A stretch of DNA of 64,000 nt, from assembly GCF_036250755.1 (NCBI RefSeq), contig NZ_CP109583.1:7930001-7994000 (forward strand). Direction: 5' to 3'. The translations under genes and the position numbers were made by a program. Source of the DNA: Streptomyces uncialis. Lineage in GTDB: Bacteria; Actinomycetota; Actinomycetes; Streptomycetales; Streptomycetaceae. Below the pieces are notes generated by a model, which saw only the letters and a program-made list of their open reading frames with translations, ran no database searches and was not told the DNA's origin. Positions 1 through 8,316 of the stretch are shown piece after piece (position 1 is the first letter of the stretch; the number at the start of each line of letters is the position of its first letter).

Positions 1-24
1 GACCTTTTTCCGGAGGATGTTGAC

Positions 25-708
25 GTGACCGATACCGCCCTGCTGCCCGAGTCCTGGCGTGGCGTCCTCGGCGAGGAACTGGCGAAGCCCTACTTCGAGG
101 AACTCACCGGGTTCGTCGAGGAGGAGCGGGGGAAGGGCCCGGTCTACCCGCCTCGCGACGAGGTGTTCGCCGCCCTGGAGGCCACCCCGTACGACCAGGT
201 CAAGGTGCTGGTCCTGGGCCAGGACCCGTACCACGGCGAGGGCCAGGGGCACGGGCTGTGCTTCTCGGTCCGGCCCGGTGTGAAAACCCCGCCGTCGCTC
301 CGGAACATCTACAAGGAGATGCACGCCGAGCTAGGGCATCCCGTTCCGGACAACGGCTATCTGATGCCGTGGGCCCAGCAGGGGGTCCTGCTGCTCAACG
401 CGGTGCTGACGGTCCGCTCCGGCGAGGCCAACTCCCACAAGGGCAAGGGCTGGGAGCGGTTCACCGACGCCGTCATCCACGCCGTCGCGGACCGGCCCGA
501 CCCGGCCGTCTTCGTCCTGTGGGGGAACTACGCGCAGAAGAAGCTGCCGCTGATCGACCAGGACCGGCACGTCGTGGTGAAGGGGGCGCACCCGTCGCCG
601 CTCTCCGCGAAGAAGTTCTTCGGCTCCCGGCCGTTCACCCAGATCGACGAGGCCGTGGCCAAGCAGGGCCACACCGCGATCGACTGGCGCATCCCGAACC
701 TGGGCTGA
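25..708 (+). CDS. ung: Uracil-DNA glycosylase, family 1
   Basis: Removes uracil from DNA as the first step of base-excision repair in the cytoplasm. The 227-residue protein has the usual family-1 length. The water-activating loop GQDPYHG lies near residues 65-71, the uracil-stacking segment GLCFSV follows, and the C-terminal HPSPLSAKKFFGS loop carries the catalytic His and the minor-groove intercalation loop. The GTG start is preceded by CGGAGG at 11-16 with 8-nt spacing. It is monocistronic as far as visible; the next likely gene starts 285 bp downstream. Streptomycetes often carry two ung copies, so this may be one of a pair. Identification is firm. Confidence 0.97.
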   Translation: MTDTALLPESWRGVLGEELAKPYFEELTGFVEEERGKGPVYPPRDEVFAALEATPYDQVKVLVLGQDPYHGEGQGHGLCFSVRPGVKTPPSLRNIYKEMHAELGHPVPDNGYLMPWAQQGVLLLNAVLTVRSGEANSHKGKGWERFTDAVIHAVADRPDPAVFVLWGNYAQKKLPLIDQDRHVVVKGAHPSPLSAKKFFGSRPFTQIDEAVAKQGHTAIDWRIPNLG

Positions 709-993
709 CCCGGTCGCGGGGGGACGGCACCGGCGGCGACTTCGGTGACCCCGCGCCCCAGCGCGCAGGGGCGGCGCCCGGTGCTCGCGCGGGGGCGGGT
801 CCGGCCGCTGCGCCGGTGGTGCCGTACCCGGCCGGTGCGGCACTGTCCGGGTGGCACTGTCCGGCCCCTCGCGGGGTGCATCGGCGGGTACGGGGCCCGC
901 GCCTGCCCCGGAATGTCCCCGGTGACCGTTAGCGTCGTCCTCTCGGGAACGATCGCCGTACCGGCGCGATCGGCGGACCGGCGGGAGGACGCG
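709..993. other. Intergenic region between ung and the helical-repeat gene
   Basis: 285 bp, very GC-rich, with no convincing gene. Long open frames here on either strand lack a ribosome-binding site and have shadow composition. The probable promoter of the next gene must lie here, but I see no clear -35/-10 pair. GGGAGG at 983-988 is the ribosome-binding site that decides the downstream start. Confidence 0.4.
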
Positions 994-1548
994 GTGGCGG
1001 AGCGGCAGGAGGGGACAGCGGGGGACGACACCACGATGACCCGTATCGGGCAGGCCGTCATGCTGCACCACGGCGGCGACCGTGAGGAGGCCCGCGACCG
1101 TTTCCTGGCCCTGTGGGCGGAGATCGCGGACAGCGGGGACCCGTTGCACCGGTGCACCCTCGCCCACTACATGGCCGACACCCAGGACGACCCGGAGGCC
1201 GAGCTGGCCTGGGACCTGCGGGCCCTGTCCGCCGCCGAGGAACTGGCCGACGGCCGGGTGCCGCCGTACCATCTGGCGCCCGCCGCCCGCGCCTTCTACC
1301 CCTCGCTCCATCTCAATCTGGCCGCCGACTATGTGAAACTCGGCCGCACCGATGCCGCCCGCAGCCATCTGCGGCTGTCACGCGGGGCCCTGGACCAGCT
1401 CGCCGACGACGGATACGGCGACGCCCTCCGGGCCGCCATCGCCCGGCTGGGACACCGGCTGGACGGCGACCCGCCCGACGACCCCGGACCGGGCCCGCTC
1501 CGCCCGAGGAGCGACGGACCGCTGGGGCCGCCCCGCCGGGAGCAGTAG
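994..1548 (+). CDS. TPR-like helical-repeat protein
   Basis: Soluble protein of 184 residues. The pattern of alternating helices with Ala/Leu/Tyr positions (for example GQAVMLHHGGDREEARDRF, then LHLNLAADYVKLGRTDAA) is typical of tetratricopeptide repeats, which mediate protein-protein contacts. No catalytic motif is seen. I place the start at GTG 994 because GGGAGG at 983-988 precedes it by 5 nt. The open frame extends further upstream to 745 but that part is Arg/Pro-rich and looks noncoding; ATG 1036 is a second possibility. The C-terminal 30 residues are Pro/Asp/Arg-rich and probably disordered. The partner is unknown. Confidence 0.75.
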   Translation: MAERQEGTAGDDTTMTRIGQAVMLHHGGDREEARDRFLALWAEIADSGDPLHRCTLAHYMADTQDDPEAELAWDLRALSAAEELADGRVPPYHLAPAARAFYPSLHLNLAADYVKLGRTDAARSHLRLSRGALDQLADDGYGDALRAAIARLGHRLDGDPPDDPGPGPLRPRSDGPLGPPRREQ

Positions 1549-1617
1549 CCGCGGCGCCCCCGTATCGGGGTTCCCGTCTGTCCGACCGGCCGTCCCGACC
1601 ACCCGGTCGACCACACG

Positions 1618-2109
1618 TCAACCACCCGGGTACGCCCGCGCGCAGAGCCGGGCCATCCGGTCACCGGGCTCCCAGCCCCCGTACGCGCGCCCGAGGGCGC
1701 ACACATCCGTGGTGGTAGGGGTCGCCACCGGGCGCGGTGGTGAGGAGGGTGGGGGCGGTACGGGCCTGGGCGGCGTCGCGGTCCTCCGCCGCGCCGAGGG
1801 AGAGTGAACCGGGGGCGGGTCGAGGGACGGTGCCGGGGCGGATCTCGTCGTCGGCGGTGCGGGGGCCGGAGGACGGTACGGGGGTGCCGTGGGGCGGGGA
1901 GCCGGGCCGACGAGTCGCAGTGCCTCCCGCGCCGGGGGCTGGACCAGTCGCGGCGGCCGGGCGCTGTCCGCGTGCGGTGCGCGGGGCGCGGCGGACGAGA
2001 CACGCGGCGTGGCGGCCGGCTGCGGGCCGTCGCCCACGCTGACGCAGCCGGACAGGGTCGTGACGGCCACCGTCGCCAGCAGCGCCGCCGTCGTCTTCGT
2101 TCGATGCAC
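1618..2109 (-). CDS. Small secreted lipoprotein, proline-rich
   Basis: Predicted lipoprotein of about 163 residues. From GTG 2109 the N-terminus has a basic tip (HRTKTT), a hydrophobic stretch and the lipobox LSGC, so the mature protein would be lipid-anchored at that Cys. About 100 residues of Pro/Ala/Arg-rich linker follow, then a short C-terminal domain (DVCALGRAYGGWEPGDRMARLCARAY) with two Cys that could form a disulfide. This Pro-rich stalk plus short Cys-containing tail recurs in small streptomycete lipoproteins of unknown role. No good Shine-Dalgarno is visible; the frame stays open to 2217 and GTG 2118 is an alternative start. Confidence 0.6.
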   Translation of the reverse strand: MHRTKTTAALLATVAVTTLSGCVSVGDGPQPAATPRVSSAAPRAPHADSARPPRLVQPPAREALRLVGPAPRPTAPPYRPPAPAPPTTRSAPAPSLDPPPVHSPSARRRTATPPRPVPPPPSSPPRPVATPTTTDVCALGRAYGGWEPGDRMARLCARAYPGG

Positions 2110-2272
2110 CCGCGCCACGATGGCGGGCCTGCCCGGCCCGTGGCGCCCGGGGCGGGTCCGATGGCCCGCACGGGTGACGTATGTGTCGTGCGCGCCCCGC
2201 GTGCGTCCGGCGGCCACGGCGCGCCGATGTGCCGCGTCGATGTGCCGTGCGTCGGAGCGGTCCCGCGGTGGG

Positions 2273-2896
2273 TCAGTCGCCGGTGGCGCCGTCGATCCGT
2301 TCCCGCACCAGGTCCGCGTGACCGTTGTGGCGGGCGTACTCCTCGATCATATGGACGTAGATCCAGCGGAGGCTGAACGGTTCCCCGGCGCGGCTCTTGA
2401 GGGCCGAGAGGTCGTCCAGGCCGTGGAGGGCCGCGCGCTCACGCGCCTGACCGGTCTCCGCCCGCCAGGTGGCGTACGCCTCTTCCCAGGTGTCCGTGTC
2501 ACCGGGGTGGAAGTCACCGTCGGGGTCGGCGTCGTCGTAGTACAGCGGGGGAGCGTCGGCGCCGTCGAGGGTGCGTGCGAACCAGTGGCGTTCGACCTCG
2601 GACATATGGCGGACCAGACCCAGGAGGGTCATCCCGGACGGCGGGGCGGACGCCGTGCGCAACTGGACGTCGTCCAGCCCCGCGCATTTGCCGACCAGCG
2701 TCAGCCGGTGGAACTCCAGCCAGGACTCCAGCATCTCGCGTTCGCCCGCGGTGGTGCCGGGGGAGGTGCGGGCCGGTTCGGTGAAGGCGGTGGCGCCGGG
2801 TGTGGCGGGGGCGTTCGCGGGCGCCGAGCGGTCCTCCCCGGTGGCCGGGGCGGGTTCGGGCGTGGGATGTGAAGAGGTGGGCATGAGGGTCATCAT
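2273..2896 (-). CDS. DinB/DUF664 family protein
   Basis: 207 residues. After a Pro/Ala-rich tail of about 45 residues comes a four-helix DinB-like fold. Putative metal-binding His residues sit in VRHMSEVERHWFAR and in the C-terminal EYARHNGHADLVRERIDG. This superfamily includes thiol-dependent (mycothiol, bacillithiol) transferases and isomerases, so a mycothiol-dependent role is plausible but unproven. ATG 2896 is preceded by GGGGAGG with 9-nt spacing; ATG 2893 and ATG 2884 are in the same frame. It lies head-to-tail with the TetR gene 70 bp upstream. Confidence 0.8.
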   Translation of the reverse strand: MMTLMPTSSHPTPEPAPATGEDRSAPANAPATPGATAFTEPARTSPGTTAGEREMLESWLEFHRLTLVGKCAGLDDVQLRTASAPPSGMTLLGLVRHMSEVERHWFARTLDGADAPPLYYDDADPDGDFHPGDTDTWEEAYATWRAETGQARERAALHGLDDLSALKSRAGEPFSLRWIYVHMIEEYARHNGHADLVRERIDGATGD

Positions 2897-2966
2897 CCCC
2901 AGCGACCTCCCCGTTCTCCAGCGAATTCCGGGTGCCGCGCCCCAGGCCCGGTCGCCGTCCGGCGGA

Positions 2967-3857
2967 TCACCGTCGGTCGTCCGGTGGCCCCGCTCCGACC
3001 ATGCCGGTCAGCAACTCCCGGAGTCCGTCGCGCAGCTGGTCCAGGGTGGGGACCTCCGCGTGATGGGAACCGGCCACGCACGCGAACATCATCCCGTCGC
3101 TCCAGGCGATCAGGGAAAGGGTGTGGCGCGGGGGGTCCGGTGAGCCCAGGACGGTGACCAGGGCGAGCAGCGGTTCGCGGAACCGGCGTCCCGCCTCGTC
3201 GTAGCGGTGGCGCAGTTCGGGGCGCCGGGTGGCCTCCAGCGCCAGCTCGTAGCGGCAGACCAGCAGTTCCCGGTGGCCGGTCAGATAGCGGTGCAGTACG
3301 GGGGCCAGCGCGTCGGCGACCGCGTCCGGGCCGCCGGCCGGGTCCGGCAGTTCGGTGACGGCCAGCGCCCGGGCCTCACGGGTCGCGAGCCGTTCGTTCG
3401 CCGCTTCCAGCAGCGCCAGCCGGGTCCGCGCGTGGTTGGACGTGGAGCCGGGCGGCAGCCCCGCCGCCTCGTCCACCGCGCGATGGGTGAGCCCGCGCAT
3501 ACCCCGCTCCGCGAGCAGCGCGAGCGCGGTGTCGGCGATGAGGACGGCACGGCCGGAACCCGTCGGCGGGCCGGGCGCGGTGCCGGGCCTCGTGGCTACG
3601 GGTCCGGTGTCGGCGGGACGCGCGGCGACGGGTTCCGCAGATACGGGCTTGCCGGGTACGGGTTCGGCGTCGGCGGGATTCGTGGTGACAGGTTCCGCGC
3701 GGACGGGCTTGCCGGGGGCGGGTCCGGTGTCGGCGGGCCTCGTGGTGGGCGGGGGAGCGGACGGGGTGCCGGTGGAGGTGGCGGACGGGGCGACGGCGGG
3801 ATTCGCCGGGGGCGGCGGAGCCGGCGGGGTGCCGGTGGGGGTGCTGGGGTCGGGCAT
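2967..3857 (-). CDS. TetR-family transcriptional regulator with repetitive N-terminal tail
   Basis: About 296 residues. The TetR helix-turn-helix begins about 100 residues in (LIADTALALLAERGMRGLTHRAV, then AGLPPGSTSNHARTRLALL), and the ligand-binding domain fills the C-terminal half. The first 100 residues are a Pro/Thr/Ala-rich tail with a 20-residue tandem repeat (RPADTGP.PGKPV.AEPV), matching a 60-bp DNA period at 3601-3740. I choose ATG 3857 because a -10-like TAGATT at 3870-3865 lies only 7 nt upstream, implying a leaderless message. Divergent from the monooxygenase at 3938, with two identical-arm palindromes between them, so it probably represses itself and that operon. Confidence 0.85.
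   Translation of the reverse strand: MPDPSTPTGTPPAPPPPANPAVAPSATSTGTPSAPPPTTRPADTGPAPGKPVRAEPVTTNPADAEPVPGKPVSAEPVAARPADTGPVATRPGTAPGPPTGSGRAVLIADTALALLAERGMRGLTHRAVDEAAGLPPGSTSNHARTRLALLEAANERLATREARALAVTELPDPAGGPDAVADALAPVLHRYLTGHRELLVCRYELALEATRRPELRHRYDEAGRRFREPLLALVTVLGSPDPPRHTLSLIAWSDGMMFACVAGSHHAEVPTLDQLRDGLRELLTGMVGAGPPDDRR
3601..3740. repeat. 60-bp degenerate tandem repeat inside the tetR gene
   Basis: About 2.3 copies with a 60-bp period (unit starts at 3601, 3661 and 3721, each with GGT(C/T)CGG(T/C)GTCGGCGGG-like sequence). It encodes the 20-residue repeat in the N-terminal tail of the TetR protein. Being a multiple of three, copy-number change keeps the frame. Confidence 0.7.
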
Positions 3858-3864
3858 GGCCGAC

Positions 3865-3870
3865 AATCTA
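3865..3870 (-). promoter_or_regulatory. -10 element of the tetR gene, leaderless
   Basis: Minus-strand TAGATT fits the streptomycete -10 consensus TAGRRT. Only 7 nt separate it from ATG 3857, so transcription would begin at or next to the start codon. The -35 region coincides with the operator at 3879-3892. Confidence 0.5.
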
Positions 3871-3878
3871 CCGCCCCA

Positions 3879-3892
3879 ACTACAGCTGTAGT
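3879..3892. promoter_or_regulatory. TetR operator 1
   Basis: ACTACAGCTGTAGT is a perfect 14-bp palindrome in the divergent tetR/monooxygenase promoter, over the expected -35 of tetR. The same arms recur at 3911-3924. Confidence 0.7.
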
Positions 3893-3910
3893 ACGGTCAT
3901 CGAAGCGCTC

Positions 3911-3924
3911 ACTACACCTGTAGT
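3911..3924. promoter_or_regulatory. TetR operator 2
   Basis: ACTACACCTGTAGT has the same 6-bp arms (ACTACA...TGTAGT) as operator 1. The two centres are 32 bp apart, about three helical turns, so dimers would lie on the same face. It sits just upstream of the monooxygenase ribosome-binding site, where binding would block transcription. Confidence 0.7.
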
Positions 3925-3937
3925 CCCTGGAGGGGTC

Positions 3938-5152
3938 ATGACCGGTCGGCACGCCGTCGTCATCGGAAGCGGTATCGGCGGACTGACCGCCGCGGTCGCC
4001 CTGCACCGGCGCGGCTGGCGGGTCACCGTGCTGGAACGCGCCCCGTCCGTCGACCCCGTCGGCGCGGGGATCGGCCTGGCGCCCAACGCCCAACGGGCCC
4101 TGGACACCATCGGGCTCGGCGACGACATCCGCGCGCTCGCCGCCTGGCAGGGCGCGGGCGGGATGCGGACCCCCTCCGGCCGCTGGGTGGCCAGGCTGGA
4201 CGCCGCTGCCGCCGCCGAACGCTTCGGCGGTCCGCTCGTCCTCCTCCACCGCGCCACCCTCGTGGACCGCATCGCCTCCCGGCTGCCCACCGGAACGATC
4301 CGTACCGCCACGCCCGCCGAACTCGTCGACCCCGGTGTCCCGGGCGGGGCGCCGGCCGTGGTCGGCACCCCCGCCGGGGAACTGCGGGCCGACCTGGTCG
4401 TCGGGGCGGACGGCATCCACTCCGCCGTCCGGCGCGTCCTCTTCCCCCGCCACCCGGGACCCCGGTACGCGGGCCTCACCGCCTGGCGGTTCGTCGCCCC
4501 CGCCCCCGAACTGCCCTTCGCACCGCACGAGACCTGGGGACGCGGCACCCTGTGGGGCTCCCATCCGATGAAGGACGGCCGTGTCTACGCCTACGCGGCG
4601 GCCCGGGCCCCCGAAGGGGCACACGCGCCGGACGAGCACGCGGAGTTGCTGCGCCGCTTCGGTGACTGGCACCACCCTGTCCCCGCGCTGCTCGACGCGG
4701 CGGCCGGTCTTCCCGTCCTGCGCCACGACGTCCACCACATGACGACCCCGCTGCCCGCGTTCCACCGGGGCCGGACCGTCCTGCTCGGCGACGCGGCGCA
4801 CGCGATGGCGCCCACCCTCGCCCAGGGCGGCAACCAGGCGGTCGAGGACGGGGTGGTGCTCGCCTTCCACGCCGCGCCGGACGCCGATCCGGGCGCCGCG
4901 CTCGCCGCCTACACCGCCGACCGGCTCCCCCGCACCACCGCCGTCGTCCGCAGGGCCGCCCGGGTCGCCGCACTGGTCTCCCTCGACGGCCGGGCCGCCG
5001 TCGCCCTGCGCACCGGCCTGATGAGCGTGACCGCGCGGCTGATGCCGGGCGCGGTGCTGCGCGGCTTCGACGGGATCGCCGACTGGCGTCCACCACGGCA
5101 CACGTATGCTGCCGGGGCACAGGACAACCCCCAGCACAGGAGACACATGTGA
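3938..5152 (+). CDS. FAD-dependent monooxygenase (PHBH-like)
   Basis: 404-residue aromatic-hydroxylase-type flavoprotein. The dinucleotide-binding motif GSGIGGLTAAVALHRRGW is at residues 8-25, the DG motif is in VVGADGIHSAVR, and GDAAHAMAPTLAQGGNQA binds the FAD ribityl phosphate. Such enzymes use NAD(P)H and O2 to hydroxylate aromatic or related substrates; the substrate is not evident. The ribosome-binding site is GGAGGGG just before ATG 3938. The stop overlaps the next gene by 4 nt (GTGA), so the two form an operon, probably controlled by the divergent TetR through the operators at 3879 and 3911. Confidence 0.93.
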   Translation: MTGRHAVVIGSGIGGLTAAVALHRRGWRVTVLERAPSVDPVGAGIGLAPNAQRALDTIGLGDDIRALAAWQGAGGMRTPSGRWVARLDAAAAAERFGGPLVLLHRATLVDRIASRLPTGTIRTATPAELVDPGVPGGAPAVVGTPAGELRADLVVGADGIHSAVRRVLFPRHPGPRYAGLTAWRFVAPAPELPFAPHETWGRGTLWGSHPMKDGRVYAYAAARAPEGAHAPDEHAELLRRFGDWHHPVPALLDAAAGLPVLRHDVHHMTTPLPAFHRGRTVLLGDAAHAMAPTLAQGGNQAVEDGVVLAFHAAPDADPGAALAAYTADRLPRTTAVVRRAARVAALVSLDGRAAVALRTGLMSVTARLMPGAVLRGFDGIADWRPPRHTYAAGAQDNPQHRRHM

Positions 5153-6057
5153 AGGTCGGCTGCATCGGACTCGGTGACATCGCACAGAAGGCGTATCTGC
5201 CGGTTCTCACCGTCCAGCCGGATGTGGAACTGCACCTTCAGACCCGCAACCCCGAGACCCTCCAGCGGCTCGCGGCGATCCACCACATCCCCGCGGCCCA
5301 CTGCCACACCGACCTCGACGGGCTGCTCGCCCAGGGCATCGACGCGGCCTTCGTCCACGCCGCCACCCCCGCCCACCCGGCGATCGTCAGCAGGCTGATC
5401 GAGGCCGGTGTCCCGACCTATGTCGACAAGCCGCTCGCCTACGCGTACGCCGAGTCCGAGCGGCTGGTGCGTCTCGCGGAGGAGCACGGGGTCGCTCTCG
5501 CCGTCGGTTTCAACCGCCGTCACGCGCCGGGCTACGCGCAGTGCCTGGAGCGTCCGCGCGACCTGATCGTCATGCAGAAGAACCGGGTCGGCCAGCCGGA
5601 GGACCCGAGGACGTTCGTCCTGGACGACTTCATCCATGTCGTCGACACCCTGCGCTTCCTCGCCCCCGGCACCATCGACCACTTCGGCGTACGGGCCAGG
5701 ACCGAGGGCGGGCTGCTCCACCATGTGGTGCTCCAGCTCGCGGGCGACGGCTTCACCGCCCTCGGGGTGATGAACCGGCTCAGCGGCTCCACCGAGGAGA
5801 TCCTGGAGGTCGCGGGCCAGGACACCAAGCGTCAGGTCCTCAACCTCGCCGATGTGGTCGACCACCAGGGCCAGCCCAGTGTGCGACGGCGCGGGGACTG
5901 GGTGCCGGTGGCCCGCCAGCGCGGCATCGAGCAGGTGGTGACGGCGTTCCTCGACGACGTCCGCGCCGGACGGACCATCAGCGCGCGGGACGCGCTGGCG
6001 ACCCATGAACTGTGCGAGCGGGTGGTCCTGGCGGTCGAGGAGCAGATCGCCGGCTGA
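5149..6057 (+). CDS. Gfo/Idh/MocA-family oxidoreductase
   Basis: 302 residues. The N-terminal Rossmann motif GCIGLGDIAQKAYLP binds NAD(P), and VDKPLAY corresponds to the family's (E/D)KP catalytic-lysine motif. The C-terminal alpha/beta domain (about 120-300) is typical. Members oxidise or reduce sugars, inositols and related polyols. It begins with GTG 5149, overlapping the monooxygenase stop by 4 nt, so it is translationally coupled. Its 3' end overlaps the convergent lnt gene by 80 bp (5978-6057). Confidence 0.9.
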   Translation: MKVGCIGLGDIAQKAYLPVLTVQPDVELHLQTRNPETLQRLAAIHHIPAAHCHTDLDGLLAQGIDAAFVHAATPAHPAIVSRLIEAGVPTYVDKPLAYAYAESERLVRLAEEHGVALAVGFNRRHAPGYAQCLERPRDLIVMQKNRVGQPEDPRTFVLDDFIHVVDTLRFLAPGTIDHFGVRARTEGGLLHHVVLQLAGDGFTALGVMNRLSGSTEEILEVAGQDTKRQVLNLADVVDHQGQPSVRRRGDWVPVARQRGIEQVVTAFLDDVRAGRTISARDALATHELCERVVLAVEEQIAG

Positions 6058-7594
6058 CCCGGTGGGCCGCGGCGCCCGCGCCGTGGCCGCCGAGCACCAG
6101 CAGCGCCGCGACGACGGGCCAGTCACCGAACCGCGCGTACGGGGTGGTGCCCGTCGCCAGCGGGACGTCGTACACCCGGGCCGCGCCGGCGTCCGTACCG
6201 AGCCATGGCCCGGCCCGCGCACCGTCCGGCCCGTACACCGCCGAGACACCCGTCAGCGTCGCGTGCACCACGGGACGGCCGCTCTCCGCCGCGCGCAGCG
6301 CCGCCAGGGACGCGTGCTGCGGCGGCGCCCAGCTCCCCTGGAACGACGAGGTCGCCGACTGGGCCACGAGCAGCCCGGCGCCGCTACGGGTGAGTCGGCG
6401 GCCCATGTCGGGGAACGCCGACTCGAAGCAGACCAGCGGACCGATCCGGAGCCCGCCGCGGACCTCCATCACCACCTGCCGGGTGCCCCGGACCCGGTCC
6501 TCCCCGGCCGCCTTGCCCACGGAGGTCGCCCAGCCCAGCAGGGAACGCGCCGGTACGTACTCACCGAACGGCACCAGCCGCATCTTGTCGTAGCGCTCAC
6601 CCGTGGGGCCGTCCGGGCCGACCAGCACGGAACTCTTGCGGATGCCCGCCTCCGTACCGCCGGTGTCGGCGCTGCCGCGGGCGTCGACGTTCACCAGGAC
6701 GTCCGCCCCCACCCGGCGGGACAGCGCGGCAATCCGGTCCGCGAGGTCCGGACGGCCGGTCAGATCGTGGCCCACACTGCTCTCGCCCCAGACGACCAGG
6801 TCGACGCCCTGTCCGGCCAGGGTCCCGGTGAGCTGTTCCGCGCGGGCGAACCGGGCGTCCGCCCCGCTGATCACCCCCGGCTGCACCACGGCCACCCGCG
6901 CTTCGCCGGAGCTCTGCGCGCGCGGCGCCCAGACCCAGGCGCCCGAGGTGAGCGCGACGACCCCCACCAGACCGGCCACGGCCGGGGTACGGGCGTCCCG
7001 CGCGGACCACAGCAGGGCGACGGCGGTGTTCACGGCGACCACGCACAGGCTCACCAGCCACACCCCGCCCAGCGAGGCCAGCCGCAGCGCGGGCGGCACC
7101 TGCCACTGGCTGGAGCCCAGCAGCCCCCACGGCCCGCCGAGCGCCTGCCAGGACCGCACCAGTTCGACCACGAGCCACGCCGACGGCAGGACGAGCAGCG
7201 CCGCCAGGGCACGCGCCCCGCCGGGGCGTCCGCCCAGCAGCCGCCGTACCAGCACTCCCCACGGCACCCACAGCAGACCGAGCAGGCCCGCGATCATCAC
7301 GGTGAACACATGAAGGCTCGGCAGCAGCCAGTGATGCACCGCCAGCATGAAACCGAGCCCCCCGCACCAGCCGTCCCACCCGGCGCGGCGGGCCGTGGGC
7401 GCGCCGCGCGCCAGCAGCATCCACGGTACGAGGGCCACCGGGGCGAGCCACCACAGGGACGGCGCCGGGAAGGCCAGCGCGGGCAGGGCGCCCGCGAGTG
7501 CCGCCAGGGCGGAGCGCGACCACGGGCCGTCGAGCAGGCGCCCCGCGCGCTCACGCGGGGCGCGCCACCGCTCCTGGCCGAAGAATCCGTCCAT
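5978..7594 (-). CDS. lnt: Apolipoprotein N-acyltransferase
   Basis: 538-residue membrane enzyme that N-acylates the lipid-modified cysteine of lipoproteins. About six N-terminal transmembrane segments precede a nitrilase-like domain. The catalytic triad is visible: Glu in VVWGESSVG, Lys in RYDKMRLVPFGEYVP and Cys in GPLVCFESAFPD. ATG 7594 is preceded by GAAAGG; the frame is open up to 7678 but that part is Arg-rich and unlikely. A final membrane segment (VVAALLVLGG) and an Arg/Pro-rich tail end the protein, and this tail is what overlaps the convergent oxidoreductase. Streptomycetes commonly have more than one Lnt homologue. Confidence 0.92.
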   Translation of the reverse strand: MDGFFGQERWRAPRERAGRLLDGPWSRSALAALAGALPALAFPAPSLWWLAPVALVPWMLLARGAPTARRAGWDGWCGGLGFMLAVHHWLLPSLHVFTVMIAGLLGLLWVPWGVLVRRLLGGRPGGARALAALLVLPSAWLVVELVRSWQALGGPWGLLGSSQWQVPPALRLASLGGVWLVSLCVVAVNTAVALLWSARDARTPAVAGLVGVVALTSGAWVWAPRAQSSGEARVAVVQPGVISGADARFARAEQLTGTLAGQGVDLVVWGESSVGHDLTGRPDLADRIAALSRRVGADVLVNVDARGSADTGGTEAGIRKSSVLVGPDGPTGERYDKMRLVPFGEYVPARSLLGWATSVGKAAGEDRVRGTRQVVMEVRGGLRIGPLVCFESAFPDMGRRLTRSGAGLLVAQSATSSFQGSWAPPQHASLAALRAAESGRPVVHATLTGVSAVYGPDGARAGPWLGTDAGAARVYDVPLATGTTPYARFGDWPVVAALLVLGGHGAGAAAHRVSRRSAPRPPGPPARTVHGSPARPAR

Positions 7595-7777
7595 GAGGGC
7601 GCCTTTCCGGGGTCGCCGGTGCCGTCGTCGGTCCTGTGCGTCCAGTGTGTGCGCTCGGCCCGCACCCGGCAGGCGCACCGCCGCGCGCGCGGGGGTGCGC
7701 TACCACGTGCCCGGGGTTCACGACCCGTGCGCGGGCGTGCATGACAGCTCTACGGGGTCACGACAGATCCGTGGGGG

Positions 7778-8263
7778 TCACGGTCCGTCCGTGGGGTCCT
7801 CCGGCTCGCGGACACGCCGCCACTTCTCCTGGACGACCACCGCGTGCAGCCGCCAGCCGTCGCGGGTGCGGCTCAGGGCGAAGCTGTAGCGGCCGCCGCA
7901 CACGAAGTCCGGGGCGGTGGCCGCCGCGTCGCCCCCGGCCAGCCGCATCGGGTTCACGTAGTCGGCCTCCACCCGCGCGGTGTCGCCGTCGTCGTGCTCA
8001 AGGACGCCGAAACGCAGTCTGCGGTTGACGATGAGGTGCTGGCGTACGGCGAACCGTGCCAGGGTGTCGGCGAGCCACGTGGCGGTCTGCGCGGCGCTGC
8101 CCTCGATGCCTCCGGCCGAGCGGTGGTCGATCCGGCCGTCAGGGGTGAAGAGTTCCTGGTAGAGCGCCCAGTCGGCGTCGTCGACGGCATGGGCGTATTC
8201 GGTGATGAGGGCGTCGATGGCGAGGCGGTCCATCACGGTAGCGAGTTCTACGCGCTGCGTCAT
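7778..8263 (-). CDS. NTF2-like (SnoaL/DUF4440-type) protein
   Basis: About 161 residues with a cone-shaped NTF2-like fold: DRLAIDALITEYAHAVDDADW, then LFTPDGRID and a C-terminal sheet ending DGWRLHAVVVQEKWRRV. The family includes small isomerases, cyclases and dehydratases as well as noncatalytic proteins. The Asp/His placement in DDADWALYQ resembles enzymes of the scytalone-dehydratase/SnoaL group, but the substrate is unknown. Start chosen at ATG 8263; no clear ribosome-binding site, and ATG 8233 is also possible. A 183-bp GC-rich spacer carrying GGGGTCACG-type short repeats separates it from lnt. Confidence 0.8.
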   Translation of the reverse strand: MTQRVELATVMDRLAIDALITEYAHAVDDADWALYQELFTPDGRIDHRSAGGIEGSAAQTATWLADTLARFAVRQHLIVNRRLRFGVLEHDDGDTARVEADYVNPMRLAGGDAAATAPDFVCGGRYSFALSRTRDGWRLHAVVVQEKWRRVREPEDPTDGP

Positions 8264-8316
8264 TGGATCAGTGTTGGTGAACCGGGCCTCCGCGCCAAGG
8301 GGCAAGAGCCCCTCGG

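Noticed and set aside
331..1368. Long open frame on the minus strand antisense to ung and the helical-repeat gene
   Set aside because: Arg/Gly/Pro-rich with no ribosome-binding site; it mirrors codon bias of the real genes. Many similar antisense frames in this GC-rich window were dropped for the same reason.
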